Below, piece after piece: positions 46,786-58,520 of a DNA stretch of 64,000 bases. Made by a program: the position numbers and the translations under genes. Position 1 is the first letter of the stretch. Each line of letters begins with the position of its first letter. The notes under the pieces are model-generated. The model was not told the DNA's origin and ran no database searches. It worked only from the letters and a program-made list of their open reading frames with translations. This DNA is from Strigamia acuminata (lineage: Eukaryota; Arthropoda; Chilopoda; Geophilomorpha; Linotaeniidae), in assembly GCA_949358305.1 (NCBI GenBank), contig OX442318.1, positions 10,460,517 through 10,524,516 on the forward strand. Direction: 5' to 3'.

Positions 46786-46815
<30 letters not shown>
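46786..46815. repeat. poly(A) tract
   Basis: About 28 A residues. It could mark the tail of a retroposon on +, but no body is recognised before it. Confidence 0.7.
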
Positions 46816-46818
<3 letters not shown>

Positions 46819-48016
46819 GAATTCAACATTGGCACTTGCCCACCAATCAAGACATATGGATTTATTGACCCTGCATGTTGCCTAGCAAGCACCGCCACCT
46901 AGGAATAAATTTGAAAAGTTGCACAACAAAAAGTAAATTTAAACATTTCGACACCAAACCGGATTAAAAAATTGCCAACATATTGTTGAAGCTGGTCATT
47001 TAAGGTTGAGTATTAAGGGTTTTGTTTAGTGGACTGCTCTTTGCCCTGCTGCAAGGGGTTTGTGAAGTTGTGGCAGTAAATGCCAGAGCTTTTTCCCCAT
47101 ATGAGTATGAAATATTTTGTTGTTGTGATATGAGTTTGCCTGGTCATTTGTTATGGTCAGCACTGATGAAGGATGTGAACATAACAGGGCCTGGTGCACA
47201 TTTTGGCGAGAAGGGCTGTTTGTAATTGGTGGAAATTAGGAGGAATTAAAGGGCATTTTGATTAATTAAAAGGTGTTTTTGCTGTTATTAGCTCGCAACT
47301 TAATTTGTAAAGTGAAATTTTAAATTATTGTTATTAAATTTTTTGGAGTTTGGTGCGGTTTAGGGATCTTTATTAGCGCTTTAATTAGGGATTAATTTTG
47401 AGGATTTAATGTGGAAAATCAATTAAAGGCAAAACCAGTTTGAGGGAAAAACGTATTTAACTGCTGTGGGGTCTGTCAGATTGGAAAGTAAAAATTAAAG
47501 GAAATTTAAAAAAAAAATTTTTTTGAATGATTTAATTTTAATTTAAAGTTTAGAAAACATTCTTAAGAATTGTTCCCAAGTTTGGAAAGTGATTAATGAG
47601 TTGTGCCCTTATTGTTTCAGAAATGATTGACATTATTGACATCCACTTTTAAAAGCAGGATTAAAGTTTTGAAGCTAAATTAATTTTTTTTGTTATAAGT
47701 TTAGTGTCCAAACGTAAAATAAATAAACAGAAATAAATACTCTCATTGACATTTTATAATCAAACAGTATAAAGAAATTTATTGTTGGGAAGAATTTGTG
47801 GCTGTAACACAGAATTTGTGGGTGGATTTATAATTATAAAACACACTTTAATTGAACGTTGTATTTTTTTATAGTGTCCAAACTAATTAATTCTGTCGAT
47901 AGGGCGCGGGTGTTCTATCGAAGCATTTGCGATATATTGCTGCTTTTAATATGGAAAACTGTTTCAACGTTGGATTCTACGCCCTGTAACTTTTAGATTA
48001 ATTAATTCTGTAATGC
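46816..48016. other. non-coding stretch
   Basis: No gene recognised. 47880-48016 may belong to the decayed gypsy copy that follows. Confidence 0.4.
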
Positions 48017-48022
48017 ACGGAT

Positions 48023-48120
48023 GTTTTGGACGATGCGTTGCTCCACCATGCGTTAGTCTATTTCGACGATGTCATAATCTTCTCAAAAACTTGGAAAGAA
48101 CATTTAATTGACGCGAAAGA
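48023..48120 (+). pseudogene. Ty3/gypsy reverse-transcriptase relic
   Basis: The frame LVYFDDVIIFSKTWKEHL contains the YFDD active-site block and following helix of a gypsy reverse transcriptase, differing from the YLDD of the intact element. Flanking homology decays within tens of codons and the downstream frame is not RT-like. Confidence 0.75.
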
Positions 48121-48259
48121 TGTATATTTCTTTCGATCGTTGCCGGTCATCTTGAACGTCGAAGTAGGAAAATTAATAGCGAAAGTTGAAAGTGTGCGCC
48201 AACAGTTTGGCGAGCTTTTAGCACGCACGCATTTCCAAACGATTTATTCAATTTAGTTT

Positions 48260-49280
48260 GCTAGAAATGGTATTTCCAAGTTGACTGTGAAAAGCCAGAT
48301 TGGCCAAACCGCCAAGTTTGGCAGAAAGCAAGAGGTTATTTACGAATACATAAATCTAGTTGAGCTTTCTCTCCCCATTTCAATGTGCATTTAGGGAGGG
48401 AGAATATCTCTTTATTTTTTTCGTTACACCATACTCTGAATTCTTTAGCAGCACTGTGACAATAAGTTGGGTTGGGAGCAGCTGCACACTAACAGGGGGG
48501 ATGGTTAAAAAGGCTCAGTCTTTTCAGCTTGTTTCTTTCTCCTTTTTTATTATTATTTTATTTTATATTTCCCTAGCACTTGCATAGTAGAACAGTGCAT
48601 AAAGAGCAACTGTAAATCAGCTGTTGGTTGAATGAGAGACAGAAGGAACTTGTTGTTGGCCAGTATGGCCACTATGAGCAATGGCAGCTGCACAACTTGA
48701 CCACCAATGGACATGCACACCCTTCTGCTTGGTGAGCTCAACCCCTGGGTTTGGAGTGGACTTGGCTTTGGTTTTTGTTGATGGTGAATTTTGGGTTTTG
48801 GATTTTTTTTGGGGATTTTTGGGGGGGATTTTTGGGTTGGAGGGGTTGGGTGGTTGGTTGTTGGTTGGTTGGATGGGGTTTTGTTTGATTTTAAATTTGG
48901 TTTTTTAATGTATGGAGTTTGAATTTGAATTTGGATTGGTTCAAATTTGATCCAATGAGCATAAAGGAGTATGCAGCCAATTGTGATCAGTCATGGTGGG
49001 TGGATTTTAAAGGGTTTTTAATGAGGTTTTGGTGATTGGTTTTTGATGAAATGTAAATTAGATGGTTAAAGTTTGGTCGGGTATTTCTGTTTTTATTGTG
49101 GGAAAAAAACAATAAAGTGGTAATTTAGAGTAACATAAAAATAAGAGATCGGTGTTCTAAAAATATTTTAATTTTTAATCAAAAATAAAAAAATTGAAAC
49201 TCTAGAACTAAAAATTATTAAAATCTCCAAAAATGTAAAACACTGGAGTTAGAAAACAAGAATAAGAACAAAACCGATAG
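48260..49280. other. non-coding stretch
   Basis: 48760-49090 is very G/T-rich (GGTTGG repeats, 48834-48875), then A/C-rich. No gene. Confidence 0.5.
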
Positions 49281-49284
49281 ATAA

Positions 49285-49450
49285 CAATACTGTAACAGCT
49301 AGAAACAACAATAAAACAGAAGCAACCATAAAATAATAGTTAGAAGCAACAATAAAACAATAGTTAGAAACAACAATAAACAATAGTTAGAAGCAACAAT
49401 GCAACACTAGTTAGAAACAACAATAAAATAATACCGGAGTTAGAAACAAC
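49285..49450. repeat. minisatellite, about 25-bp unit
   Basis: Six to seven copies of AACAACAATAAAACAATAGT plus TAGAA. Confidence 0.85.
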
Positions 49451-49492
49451 AATTATGCAAAATTCAAGAGGGAATTTGTCGAAAACAAACGG

Positions 49493-49548
49493 AATAATAA
49501 TTGTATAAAATCAACAAATAAATGATGTTATTTACGGCTTGTCCAATT
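49493..49548. repeat. dispersed repeat R2, copy a
   Basis: ATAATAATTGTATAAAATCA, then AATAAATGATGTTATTTA, then GCTTGTCCAA; a matching copy lies at 59655-59706. Confidence 0.6.
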
Positions 49549-50335
49549 TTCTTTACAAACGGCAAAAGCCGCATCCGTAAAGTCTAAACGTAAAATGTAA
49601 CTCGCACTTTGTGAATATATCTTTGGTGAGGATATTTTGAGGAAAAAAAAAACGCTAAGAGGGAGGTCTTGGTGTGTTGTTTCGGCACGCGTGTAGGGGT
49701 ATCATTCATGAGTCTTGTCGAGAAGGGTGTCTACAAAAGGCACCTTGAAACTCGCACGTGACCAGTTGAACTGGGAAGTGCACAACTTGTTATGAAATAA
49801 ATTTTTCTTTCTAAAAACAGAATATTTTTTAAAGTGGGGTTGGGAAAGTGATGAATCTTGTTAGGCATGTGATAAGATGAGGTCAGAATAGAGAGGGGGA
49901 TTTCTTTGTAGGGGTAAAAAGAAGGTTCTTTGACCCCCTCGTTGAAAAAGGAGCAAGGTAGAGCAAGGAGCAATCCACCCTTTCATTATGAGCTATCAGA
50001 GTTAATCTTGACAGATGACCAGGATTTGGAATGTGTTAGATGATAATGTGATTGGTAGGAAGTTTCGACACTAGAGGTCGTTGCAGTTAATGCGACCTTG
50101 TGACGTGGATTTTTCTTTTATGCGACCTTGTATCAAATTCAAGTTCAATCAGAAGTAACCGTGCATTAAATACAGCAGAGTATTTATTTTGAGTGTTATT
50201 TGTTTTTTGCACAGCAGAATGGGCTTTCGCTTTAGTTGGAATTTTATATATTTTGTATGGGAGATTTGGATTTTTTTATTTTGTTTGAAAAATGTGAAAC
50301 GGTGTGTTAAAATTTGGAAAAGGGTCTTAAAATTT
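49549..50335. other. non-coding stretch
   Basis: ATGCGACCTTGT occurs twice (about 50090 and 50133) and CACTAGAGGTC at 50069-50079. No gene. Confidence 0.4.
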
Positions 50336-50339
50336 GGAA

Positions 50340-50900
50340 AATTATTTTAAAAGCTGGAAAATTGTCTGAAAATTTGGAAAAATATCTAAATTTTTTTAAA
50401 AGCTGGAAAATTGTCTGAAAATTTGGAAAAATATCTAAATTTTTTTAAAAATATCTGAAAATTTGGAAAAATAATCTGAATATTTGGTAAAAATATGAAA
50501 ATTCGGAAAAATATATGAAAATTTTGAAAAATATATGAAAATTTTGAAAAATATATGAAAATTTTGAAAAATATATGAAAATTTTGAAAAATATATGAAA
50601 ATTTTGAAAAATATATGAAAATTTTGAAAAATATATGAAAATTTTGAAAAATATATGAAAATTTTGAAAAATATATGAAAATTTTGAAAAATATATGAAA
50701 ATTTTGAAAAATATATGAAAATTTTGAAAAATATATGAAAATTTTGAAAAATATATGAAAATTTTGAAAAATATATGAAAATTTTGAAAAATATATGAAA
50801 ATTTTGAAAAATATATGAAAATTTTGAAAAATATATGAAAATTTTGAAAAATATATGAAAATTTTGAAAAATATATGAAAATTTTGAAAAATATCAAAAA
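50340..50900. repeat. minisatellite with 19 perfect 20-bp copies
   Basis: 50511-50894 repeats ATATATGAAAATTTTGAAAA with no difference seen. The flank 50340-50510 holds diverged relatives (AAATTTGGAAAAATATCTAA). Because 60 bp equals 20 codons, all frames of one strand stay open, giving a spurious 181-codon Phe/Ile-rich minus frame. Confidence 0.97.
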
Positions 50901-52365
50901 TTTGGAAAAATACCAGAAAAATTTCACAAAATTTGAAAAATTCTTAAAATATAGAAAAAAATTTTTTTTATCACATTGAAAACATTTCACAAATTTTTCA
51001 AAAAAATTTAAAATCTTTATTAAAAACTTTATAACTCCAAAAAAAAAAAATTAAATTTCAAAAATAATAACTGAATTCCAAAAAAAAAAAAATTTATTAG
51101 CAAGTCGAACAAACAAAACAAACATTTCTTATTCATCCATTATAACTCCACACCCACACACATCGTGTAGACATAAAATAAAACAGAAAATATACGATGC
51201 GCGCACCTTTATGCAGTTCACTCATCTGTATGCAAAACGGCCTTTGATACGAGAAAATTGGCTTTTGTAAGAGTGCAGAGTGGCGTGACTGGCTGAATGG
51301 AAAGGGTTTAGCACACGCAAGCCACAACGGATGCAATCCACCCACCCACCATCATCGTTAGCCATGTAAGTGGAGGCGGGGGCTGTTTTTCAGCAACCTT
51401 TTTTTATTTTTTTTTTCTATATATTTTTTATTTTGGTTTGGAAAAGCGAGCATCCAATAGGCTTTGGTGGAGCATATTCACTCGTCCAACGGAATTCGTT
51501 GGCGCCCATAGTCGTGAGTGGCATCTTTAGCTTGCTCGTGATTGGATTTTGCGTCTCCCAAGATGGGAGGTGCTCGGATGGTGTTGTCATGACAACGTGT
51601 AATGTATTGATCGGTGTTTTCACCAACATGTCTTTCAATTTCCGAGCTTTTTGCATCGTCGTGGGTTTAATAATAAATGAAGGAGGAAACGCTTTTTTGC
51701 GCAAATTGAATTTTTCTGTGAAATTTTATTCGAGTTTTTTATTTTTATGTAGAAATTTAATTTGATTTTAGGGCTGCATTTTTTTTTTTTTTTTTTTTTT
51801 TTGGAGTGACCGGATGTGACTAGGTATGGGTTTTTTGTGTTTTTTTTTTTAAATTAGGTTGCAGGGCGGCCATTTTTAGATTAGGGAAGATTGGTTGGAC
51901 GTATGTTTAATGAATTTTAATTGGAAATTGAATTTGGGAATTTTATTATTTTATTATTTTTATGATAATTTTAAAATGGACAAAAAATTGGTCAATTTTT
52001 ATTTTTCTTTTTAGTAAAATATCCAAATTTAATTAAATTTTTAACAACATGACCAAACTAAATACAATTTTTTATTAAATTTTTCAGTGGAATTTGTTTT
52101 TAATATATTAAAGCAAATACTATACAATTTTTATTTATTTAAAAAAAAAAAACACTATTATTATAAGTGTTTAATATCCTTTGATTGCTTTATATATAAA
52201 TTGAAGAGGTGAAAATGCCAAGGGATAAACAAACCATTACAAACACACCACTGTAGTGTAAAACCAATAAATTTTCAATGGCCATCAATAAAAATAAAAA
52301 GTTGATAAGTAAACATGAAAATCATTAAAATGAAGAAAACATAAGAAATCAATTTTTAATGCTAA
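50901..52365. other. non-coding stretch
   Basis: 51130-51760 is CpG-bearing with open frames on both strands but no domain. T runs at 51780-51802 and 51840. No gene called. Confidence 0.4.
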
Positions 52366-53026
52366 CTAATGTCCACAAACACAAAATCCCATAAAAAAAA
52401 TATTATTTTTTCTTTTATAAAAAAAAAAAATGTAAAAATATTTAAACAAAAAAGCAGAAAAAATCTCATAAGTTTTAATACGACTTTGATGTTGGGTTCT
52501 CAAGGTGAAGGATCTTGGAATGATGCATGTATATTTTTCTGATGAAGGTTGTGATAGTAATAAAGAAACACAGAGAGAAAAAACTGACAGACAAAGTAAT
52601 GTCTTTGCCTTGATTACATGGTATTCGTCACGAACAAGACTCACATGAAAGGTATCTGATGGCCAGTACCTGCTAGATTATAGTAATATGTGCAGATTGA
52701 CCATTTTTCTCTTTGCCTTGCTTCAGTTTGGAATTAACCTAAACAGCAAGATGAATTAGATTGCTCGCTGTGCTTTTTACTTCAATTGTTTCTTATTAAT
52801 ATTACAATGGAAAATTGAACCCAAAGCTGTAAAATGTGCACTCACACCGGAAGTAATGGAGAATTCCAACAAAACAGCAGTTTTTTAATGATTTTTTTTT
52901 CTTTGAACTCGAAGCAGTAAAATGTACAGTTTGCGTCCGGTATCTTGCAAATAAATAAAAATATTTTGGTACTACGCTGTAAACTACTTTTAATAATGAG
53001 TTTATTGTTGTTTATTTACTTTATTT
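52366..53026. other. non-coding stretch
   Basis: A minus-strand acceptor-like site near 52540 opens a 20-codon frame, but its polypyrimidine tract is weak. No gene called. Confidence 0.35.
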
Positions 53027-53165
53027 TAGCATTATGAGGCCTAATGTTAGGCTTAATACTGCTAAATAACAACTGGAATTAGAAAATCGTCTGCGCAGAA
53101 TGGGATGCGCAGTATAGAATTTAGCATCAAGATATTTGGCGCGAACTGTAGACACCGGAAGTGAT
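53027..53165 (+). repeat. dispersed repeat R1, copy b
   Basis: TTTTAGCATTATGAGGCCTA, then CTGCTAAATAACAACTGGAA, then GCGCAGAATGGGATGCGCAG, matching copies at 40465, 59455 (inverse) and 59725. Confidence 0.75.
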
Positions 53166-53261
53166 GGAGAATGTCTTTTCACCTCCCTTTCCTTGGTAGA
53201 AATGTCGTTAAACGTGAACAACACGTAGATATACATAGTGAACAAGCCGGCAAATGTGGTA

Positions 53262-53692
53262 CTATACTCTTGTTCGACTCAAGAGGGTGCCCTTCTCCCA
53301 TTGGCCGAGCCGCATTACTCCTACCTCAAGTTTGTATTACTACCACTAGGAGAAGTAGTTTTTATTTTTATTATCATTTGTGATTGCTATAACCATTTAG
53401 GTTAATATAATTTTGATTATTTGTATCCATAAATGTTACTTCCTTTGAAGAAATAAAGTTATATGAACATATAAATCAAAAACTTATTTTTGTTATGTTT
53501 ATCGGTTTTTTGGTCTGGACCAAACACAATTTTTGAATTATTCATTGCATGCTTTTTCTGGAATAACAAACAAAATGTCTGTACATTGGAATGCATTTCT
53601 GGTGTTTGGGTCTACATTTTTGGATCACTACACCAGTGATACGGCTCGGCCAATGGGAGAAGGGCACCCTCTTGAGTCGAACAATAGTATAG
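53262..53692. mobile_element. foldback structure with 51-bp inverted repeats (50/51 match)
   Basis: CTATACTCTTGTTCGACTCA through GCCGAGCCG (53262-53312) recurs inverted at 53642-53692 with one mismatch, around a 329-bp spacer. The arm contains GTTCGACTC, like a pol III B box, and CCATTGG, an inverted CCAAT. No ORF. The arms probably lie inside a larger element with R1 on the left and (inverse) TAGGCGCATTCATAAAAGTC at about 53926 on the right. Confidence 0.75.
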
Positions 53693-53929
53693 GAAAATTC
53701 ATAAAGGAATTTAGACGAAACACCATTTTGGTGACAAGTCATAACAATATTGTTTTGTGTTGTAGCGCCTTGTGCATCGCGTTTCACTTCTATCCTAAAA
53801 CTGTCGTGTATGACACGATTGTTTTGATAATAAAAATTCACATATCGAGTCCTATCACCTACGCACGACATTTAAACAACATATCGCATTTAACTGCAAG
53901 TTAAACATGACTTTTATGAATGCGCCTAT

Positions 53930-54390
53930 AGTGATGGTAATGGCTTTGTTTGGGTGATTGGGAATAAAATTGTGCGTCTCTTTATTATTATTTTTGTTTG
54001 ATTCGGGGCAAAGGGTGTTTGTTTTTGGCATGCTGCAAACAAGGGCAAAAAAGGAGTTATTTTCCAAGTGTGAAGCATCTGCTGCACTCATTGGCAAACA
54101 CATTATGCTGTGTGTACTTGGTTGAAATTGCTTGTTTTTATGATATGTTGTGATTCGTAATGGTGTTTTGAAATGTCTTAATGGGCAGTCTAAATGAGTT
54201 GACACGCTACTCTTGTCCTTGATAGCTCCCTTTTTTTAATAGTAGGGGGGTTCATATTGCAATTAAATAACTTTTTCGTCGAGAACAAGCTTGGAAATTT
54301 CTCCAACTTCAAAATTAGAACCAACCAGGACCTGAGAGAAATGAGATGGCGGCTGGTGGCCACTTTTAAAATGGGGCCCCCATCCCACTT
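53930..54390. other. non-coding stretch
   Basis: No gene recognised. Confidence 0.4.
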
Positions 54391-54394
54391 CTAA

Positions 54395-54990
54395 ATAGTC
54401 GAAACAAAATTTTGGGGTTCCTTGGCCTGAAAAATTGTAAATTGTGGGCCCCTTTGAACAGTAAAAGTGTAAATTGTAGGCCCTTTGAACAGTAAAGTGT
54501 AAATTTTGGCCCCTTTGAATACTGTAGTGTAAATTTGGGCCTCTTTGAACAATAAATGGATAAATTTAGGCCCCTTTGAACAGTAAAAGTGTAAATTTGG
54601 GCTTCTTTGAACAGTAAAAGTGTAAATTTGGGCTCCTTTGAACACTGGAGTGTAAATTTGGGCCTTTTGGAACAGTAACTGAGTAAAGCTGGGCCCCTTT
54701 TAACAGTAAAAGTGTAAATTTGGGCCTCTTTGAACATTGGAATGTAAATTTGGGCCCCTTTGAACAGTAAATGTATAAATTTGGGCCCCTTTGAACAGTA
54801 AATGTATAAATTTGGGCCCCTTTGAACAGTAAAATTGTAAATTTGGGCCCTTTTGAACAGTAAAAGTGTAAGTTTGGGCCCTTTAGAACAGTTAATGTGT
54901 ACATTTTAGCCCATTTGAACAGTCAAAGTGTAAATTGGGGGGCTCTTTGAACAGTTTATGAGTAAATTGTTGGGTTCTCTTGGCCAAATG
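54395..54990. repeat. minisatellite, 31-bp unit, about 18 copies, open in several minus frames
   Basis: Unit GCCCCTTTGAACAGTAAAAG plus TGTAAATTTGG. The minus strand lacks stop codons in several frames over 250-370 bp because the unit itself has none; the frames read FKGAQIYTFTVQRGPNLHFY-like periods. A 31-bp unit shifts frame each copy, so a selected protein is unlikely. Confidence 0.9.
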
Positions 54991-55760
54991 TAAATTGTGG
55001 TGTTTCTTATTCCTGGATCCAGATTAAAAGAAATTTTTTTTCAAACAGTGAACTTTGGGGCTTATTTTGGGTCTTTTTAGGGGCCTTTGGTCTCCAGAGC
55101 TGCAAATAAGTGTAATAAAGTTCACTTTTTATTTTTTGTTATTTAAGTGAAGTTGATTTTTGAAATGTTTGTGCTTGATATTGGAAATGGTTGAAGAAAT
55201 AAAAGGTGAGGGTTGGGGATGCGTTTGGTAGGTCTCTTGAGAGACTTGTCCCCAGTGGCCATCTAACTCTGTTTTTGTCAATGGAGTGTCTAAAGAGTGT
55301 TGAGGGAGGTGACAGTTTAGTTTCAACCCATTAAACTGGCCGGCATCAAAGTGGGAATTGAGGCACAGCTCATCTAGCAAGGAAACATTACTTTTTTCTC
55401 CGTTTGATAGGTACAGAATGAAATTTCCAGTTTGAGCAACGAGTTTGCTTTAATTATGGGAAGTGGGGGAAATGGATGGTTTGTTGCTGATTTTATTTTT
55501 AAAGAATTAAATAGGTATGTCACGTCTGAAGGGATTTCTATTTATAATCTGGGAGTTTGTTAGCGAGCAAGCGGAACTTGAATTATGTCTTTTTCATGAT
55601 GCCATTGAATAGGTGAGTTTAATCCCTGATACTGGCCATGTCTTATGCCACTTAAGTCTCTTAATTAGTCTTTTATATGGATTTGCCTGTGGATAATGCA
55701 CTTTTTTTCAGTTTCACATTCTTAACGATAAAGTCTGCTTCAGCCGGCGAAATTTTAGCA
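54991..55760. other. non-coding stretch
   Basis: No gene recognised. Confidence 0.4.
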
Positions 55761-55765
55761 CAAAA

Positions 55766-56091
55766 CCTTTTATACCATGTTCACACCAACGGATCGAGCT
55801 TGGCTGGATCTGATCCGCCCGATCAGATCCAACTGAACAGAGTTCCAATATTCACTTGGATGGAGTTGTGTTCACACCAACAATGGAATGCTACAGACTG
55901 CTGACATTATTTAATGAATTCCAATCCGAATCCAATCGTCGAATCGAGTTGTGGAAAGTTGATTGACGAACGGAGTTGTTGGGCACACGGATCTAGATCC
56001 GCGAACGGAGTTCAGTGTTTGCACCAATCTTGGATCTAGATCCGCAGCTTCGGATAAGATCCAAAAGCTTGGTGTGAACATGGATAAAAGG
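55766..56091. mobile_element. TIR element, about 326 bp, ATGTTCACACCAA ends
   Basis: CCATGTTCACACCAA at the left (55775-55789) is exactly inverted at the right (about 56069-56083), and CCTTTTAT extends the match outward. The interior is rich in GGATCTAGATCC and GATC palindromes. Target duplication unclear. No ORF of its own. Confidence 0.65.
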
Positions 56092-56325
56092 AGGATAGAC
56101 CAGAGTTTTGCTCATACTTCTATAATCTTCCTCAACTATCCGTCAACGTTTGCACATGTATGCGAGTAGAAATTATCAGCGCGATAGAGTTTGATGACCA
56201 GTGGATCGGAAAGCGCTTTCGGAATCAAATATTGCTAAACCAGAGTTTCCGTATGTTTAAAAACTTTGGACAGAGACTCTCATTGGTTGGGGCACGTCAC
56301 AAGCTCAAGAATACCATCTCAACAA

Positions 56326-56507
56326 TAGGTGCATTCAATTCTAAAATAGCTTTCAAAAACCGTTTTTCATCGTTTTCCGAAAACGATGAAAACGGTTTTC
56401 AGAAAAACCGATTTCCGAAATGTGACGTCAAATGCGTCTACATCCGGTGTTGGAAAACGGCGAAAATGACGAAAACGGGGAAAACCATTTAGAATTGAAC
56501 GCACCTA
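56326..56507. mobile_element. small palindromic MITE, about 180 bp
   Basis: Ends TAGGTGCATTCAATTCTAAA and (inverse) TAGGTGCGTTCAATTCTAAA. The middle is a near-perfect hairpin (AAAACCGTTTTTCATCGTTT and its inverse, about 56357-56401). The GGTGCATTC end matches the 41.85-kb element. Confidence 0.75.
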
Positions 56508-56509
56508 AT

Positions 56510-57460
56510 GAAAAAAGAGTTTGCGTTCAAGATGGAGTCGCTGAATGTTGACAAAAGATGTCGGTGAGTTCAACGTAGGAATGGTATTGTTGAAGAATGA
56601 ACTCTTGTGGTGGTTAGGTGCATTTTTGGGAACTATTTTCCCATTTCGCCAAGCCGATGGGAGTTTGTCACAAGTTTTTGTAAACACAAAGGCCATTTTG
56701 GCTCGGTTCCATGGTCCGGAACTGGGAATCGAAGTTTGCTGGACAGGTGCATTAGATCACCGTGGTGTGAGACTGCAGGCAAAGCACAAAGGGGAAAATG
56801 ATTAATTTTAATTTGCCAATTGAATGTAAATGCGGCATTTTAATGATTGTAAACTAGATTAGAATACGACTGGTTGGGTGTATTTTATCGGGTAGTTAAT
56901 CAAGGGATGTAGAATACATTTGCCAGTGTCATTGGTCTTAAGGATCCAATAAACAAGCTCGGGCTTTGGCTTTTCTTTTTAGTGGTTGCCCTCCTTTTAC
57001 ACTGTAATATGCAAGTCATGATTATATACAAGTAAATCCGAACCTACAAAAGGTAATGGTTGAAATGAGACTTGCCTCCTGCATTTTCTCCCACATAAAA
57101 TTGGAGGTTTGAAGGCGGAGATAATTTTTTTTTGTAACTGTAATTCTCGTTGTTATTTGCAAGAAGTTATTTTTCATCTAATTCAGTGTTATTCAAGAAG
57201 GAAATTTGACTCTGGTGCCATTTGTTTGTTGCATTTTGCACTCGAGATTGCTGCATCCAATGAAAAGTTGAAAAGGTATTTTTATTTTTTATTTTTTATT
57301 TTTTACTTCTTTATAATTGTAATCTTTTTTAATGACTGGCTTTTAATTGGTTCATTATGTTCGAGGTTTGGTATTTTTTTTTTTAAATTTTTTTTTTTTA
57401 AATTGTGCAACATGGAATGGAAAGTGAAGGAAAGATTCCCACAAAATAATAATAATAATA
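56510..57460. other. non-coding stretch
   Basis: 56545-56805 is open on + (86 codons) with balanced composition, but no domain or splice support. No gene called. Confidence 0.35.
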
Positions 57461-58520
57461 ATACCTAGATGTCACCCAGGGTTTCTGGAGTTTGAAACAA
57501 AATACTAAGTGGCTGGGAAGTGCGACGTTAACTTTTCTACAATACAGATAGTAAGATTTAATAATAATAATAAAGTTTAATACTCAATACAGGATTGAGG
57601 GGATGCCCCTCAACAGCGATAAGCCTACAAGGAGGCCTGGTTAATGTAAATAATAAATGGTTAAAAATCTACGCTCGGAGGGGCCCCGCACTTTCAAATT
57701 TCTAAATTATGTTTAACAAAATTTTATGATTGTAAGGGAAATGGTCACTAGAGGGCTAAAAGGGCACACATAACCTATTATAAGATTAATACAAAAAAAG
57801 TCATTGTTGGAACAATATGTTACAAATTAACAATGTAACTCAGTTGCTATGTAACAAATGTTGTTTATTAAAAATGAAGATGAGTGAATGAATATATAAA
57901 AGTTAACAACGACTAAAAAATACGGTGTTCTTGGTGTCTCAGCCGCGGCTACTATTCGAGGGCGACTCTTAATCGGTAAAATACGGTACAAACAAGTTTA
58001 AATGAGTTCGGATGGCGGGTTGTGAGTTGTAACGGCAAAGCCGAAGTTTGGTATAAATTGAAAGTTTGCGGGCTTGTTTTGTGCGGGGGTTTTGTAAAAT
58101 GAAAAGAGCGGTAGCCAGCGCTGGATGCAGCATCAAAAATGTTGCACCACCTTTGCTATAAATCGTAGCGGAGCCAATGACAGCCTGGCTTGTTATTACT
58201 CAGTGTGAGGGCCCAGTGTCGGCAGTAATGGCTCTTGCAGTGTTTGATACAAGCTAAATGTTGCGCTCTGGCCAATTATGGTCCTGGAGTGGGAGGGGAG
58301 TGCGAATGGCGCGAGTGAACGGTTGGGTCTCTGGATGCCTCGCTTGGTGCTAACCTCATAAATAAGGTGGCAAGAAACGAATTAGGGCGAATGTCATAAT
58401 GGAACATATTTTGGCAGACATAGTGCATTTGAGATAACAGCCGCTCCCTCGCCACACAAATCTGGTGTGCAACGCTGACCTAACGTCGCCATGTGCTCGT
58501 GTCAACGTTTAAAGCGAAAA
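57460..58520. other. non-coding stretch, possible retroposon 3' end
   Basis: 57440-57460 and 57555-57580 are (AAT)n runs. GAGGGGATGCCCCTC is a hairpin near 57596. The composition could fit a LINE or SINE tail. 57960-58520 is CpG-bearing but without an exon. TCACTAGAGGGC at 57745-57756 resembles a CTCF core. Confidence 0.35.

Noticed and set aside
50445-50990. 181-codon minus-strand frame rich in Phe/Ile
   Set aside because: It is the translation of the perfect 20-bp array, which has no stop in any phase; no start context, domain or splice support.
52480-52540. Minus-strand acceptor-like site with a 20-codon frame
   Set aside because: Weak polypyrimidine tract and no AATAAA close behind.
54366-54904. 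Overlapping minus-strand frames of 84-123 codons
   Set aside because: Products of a 31-bp tandem unit that shifts frame each copy; a selected protein would not stay open in several frames.
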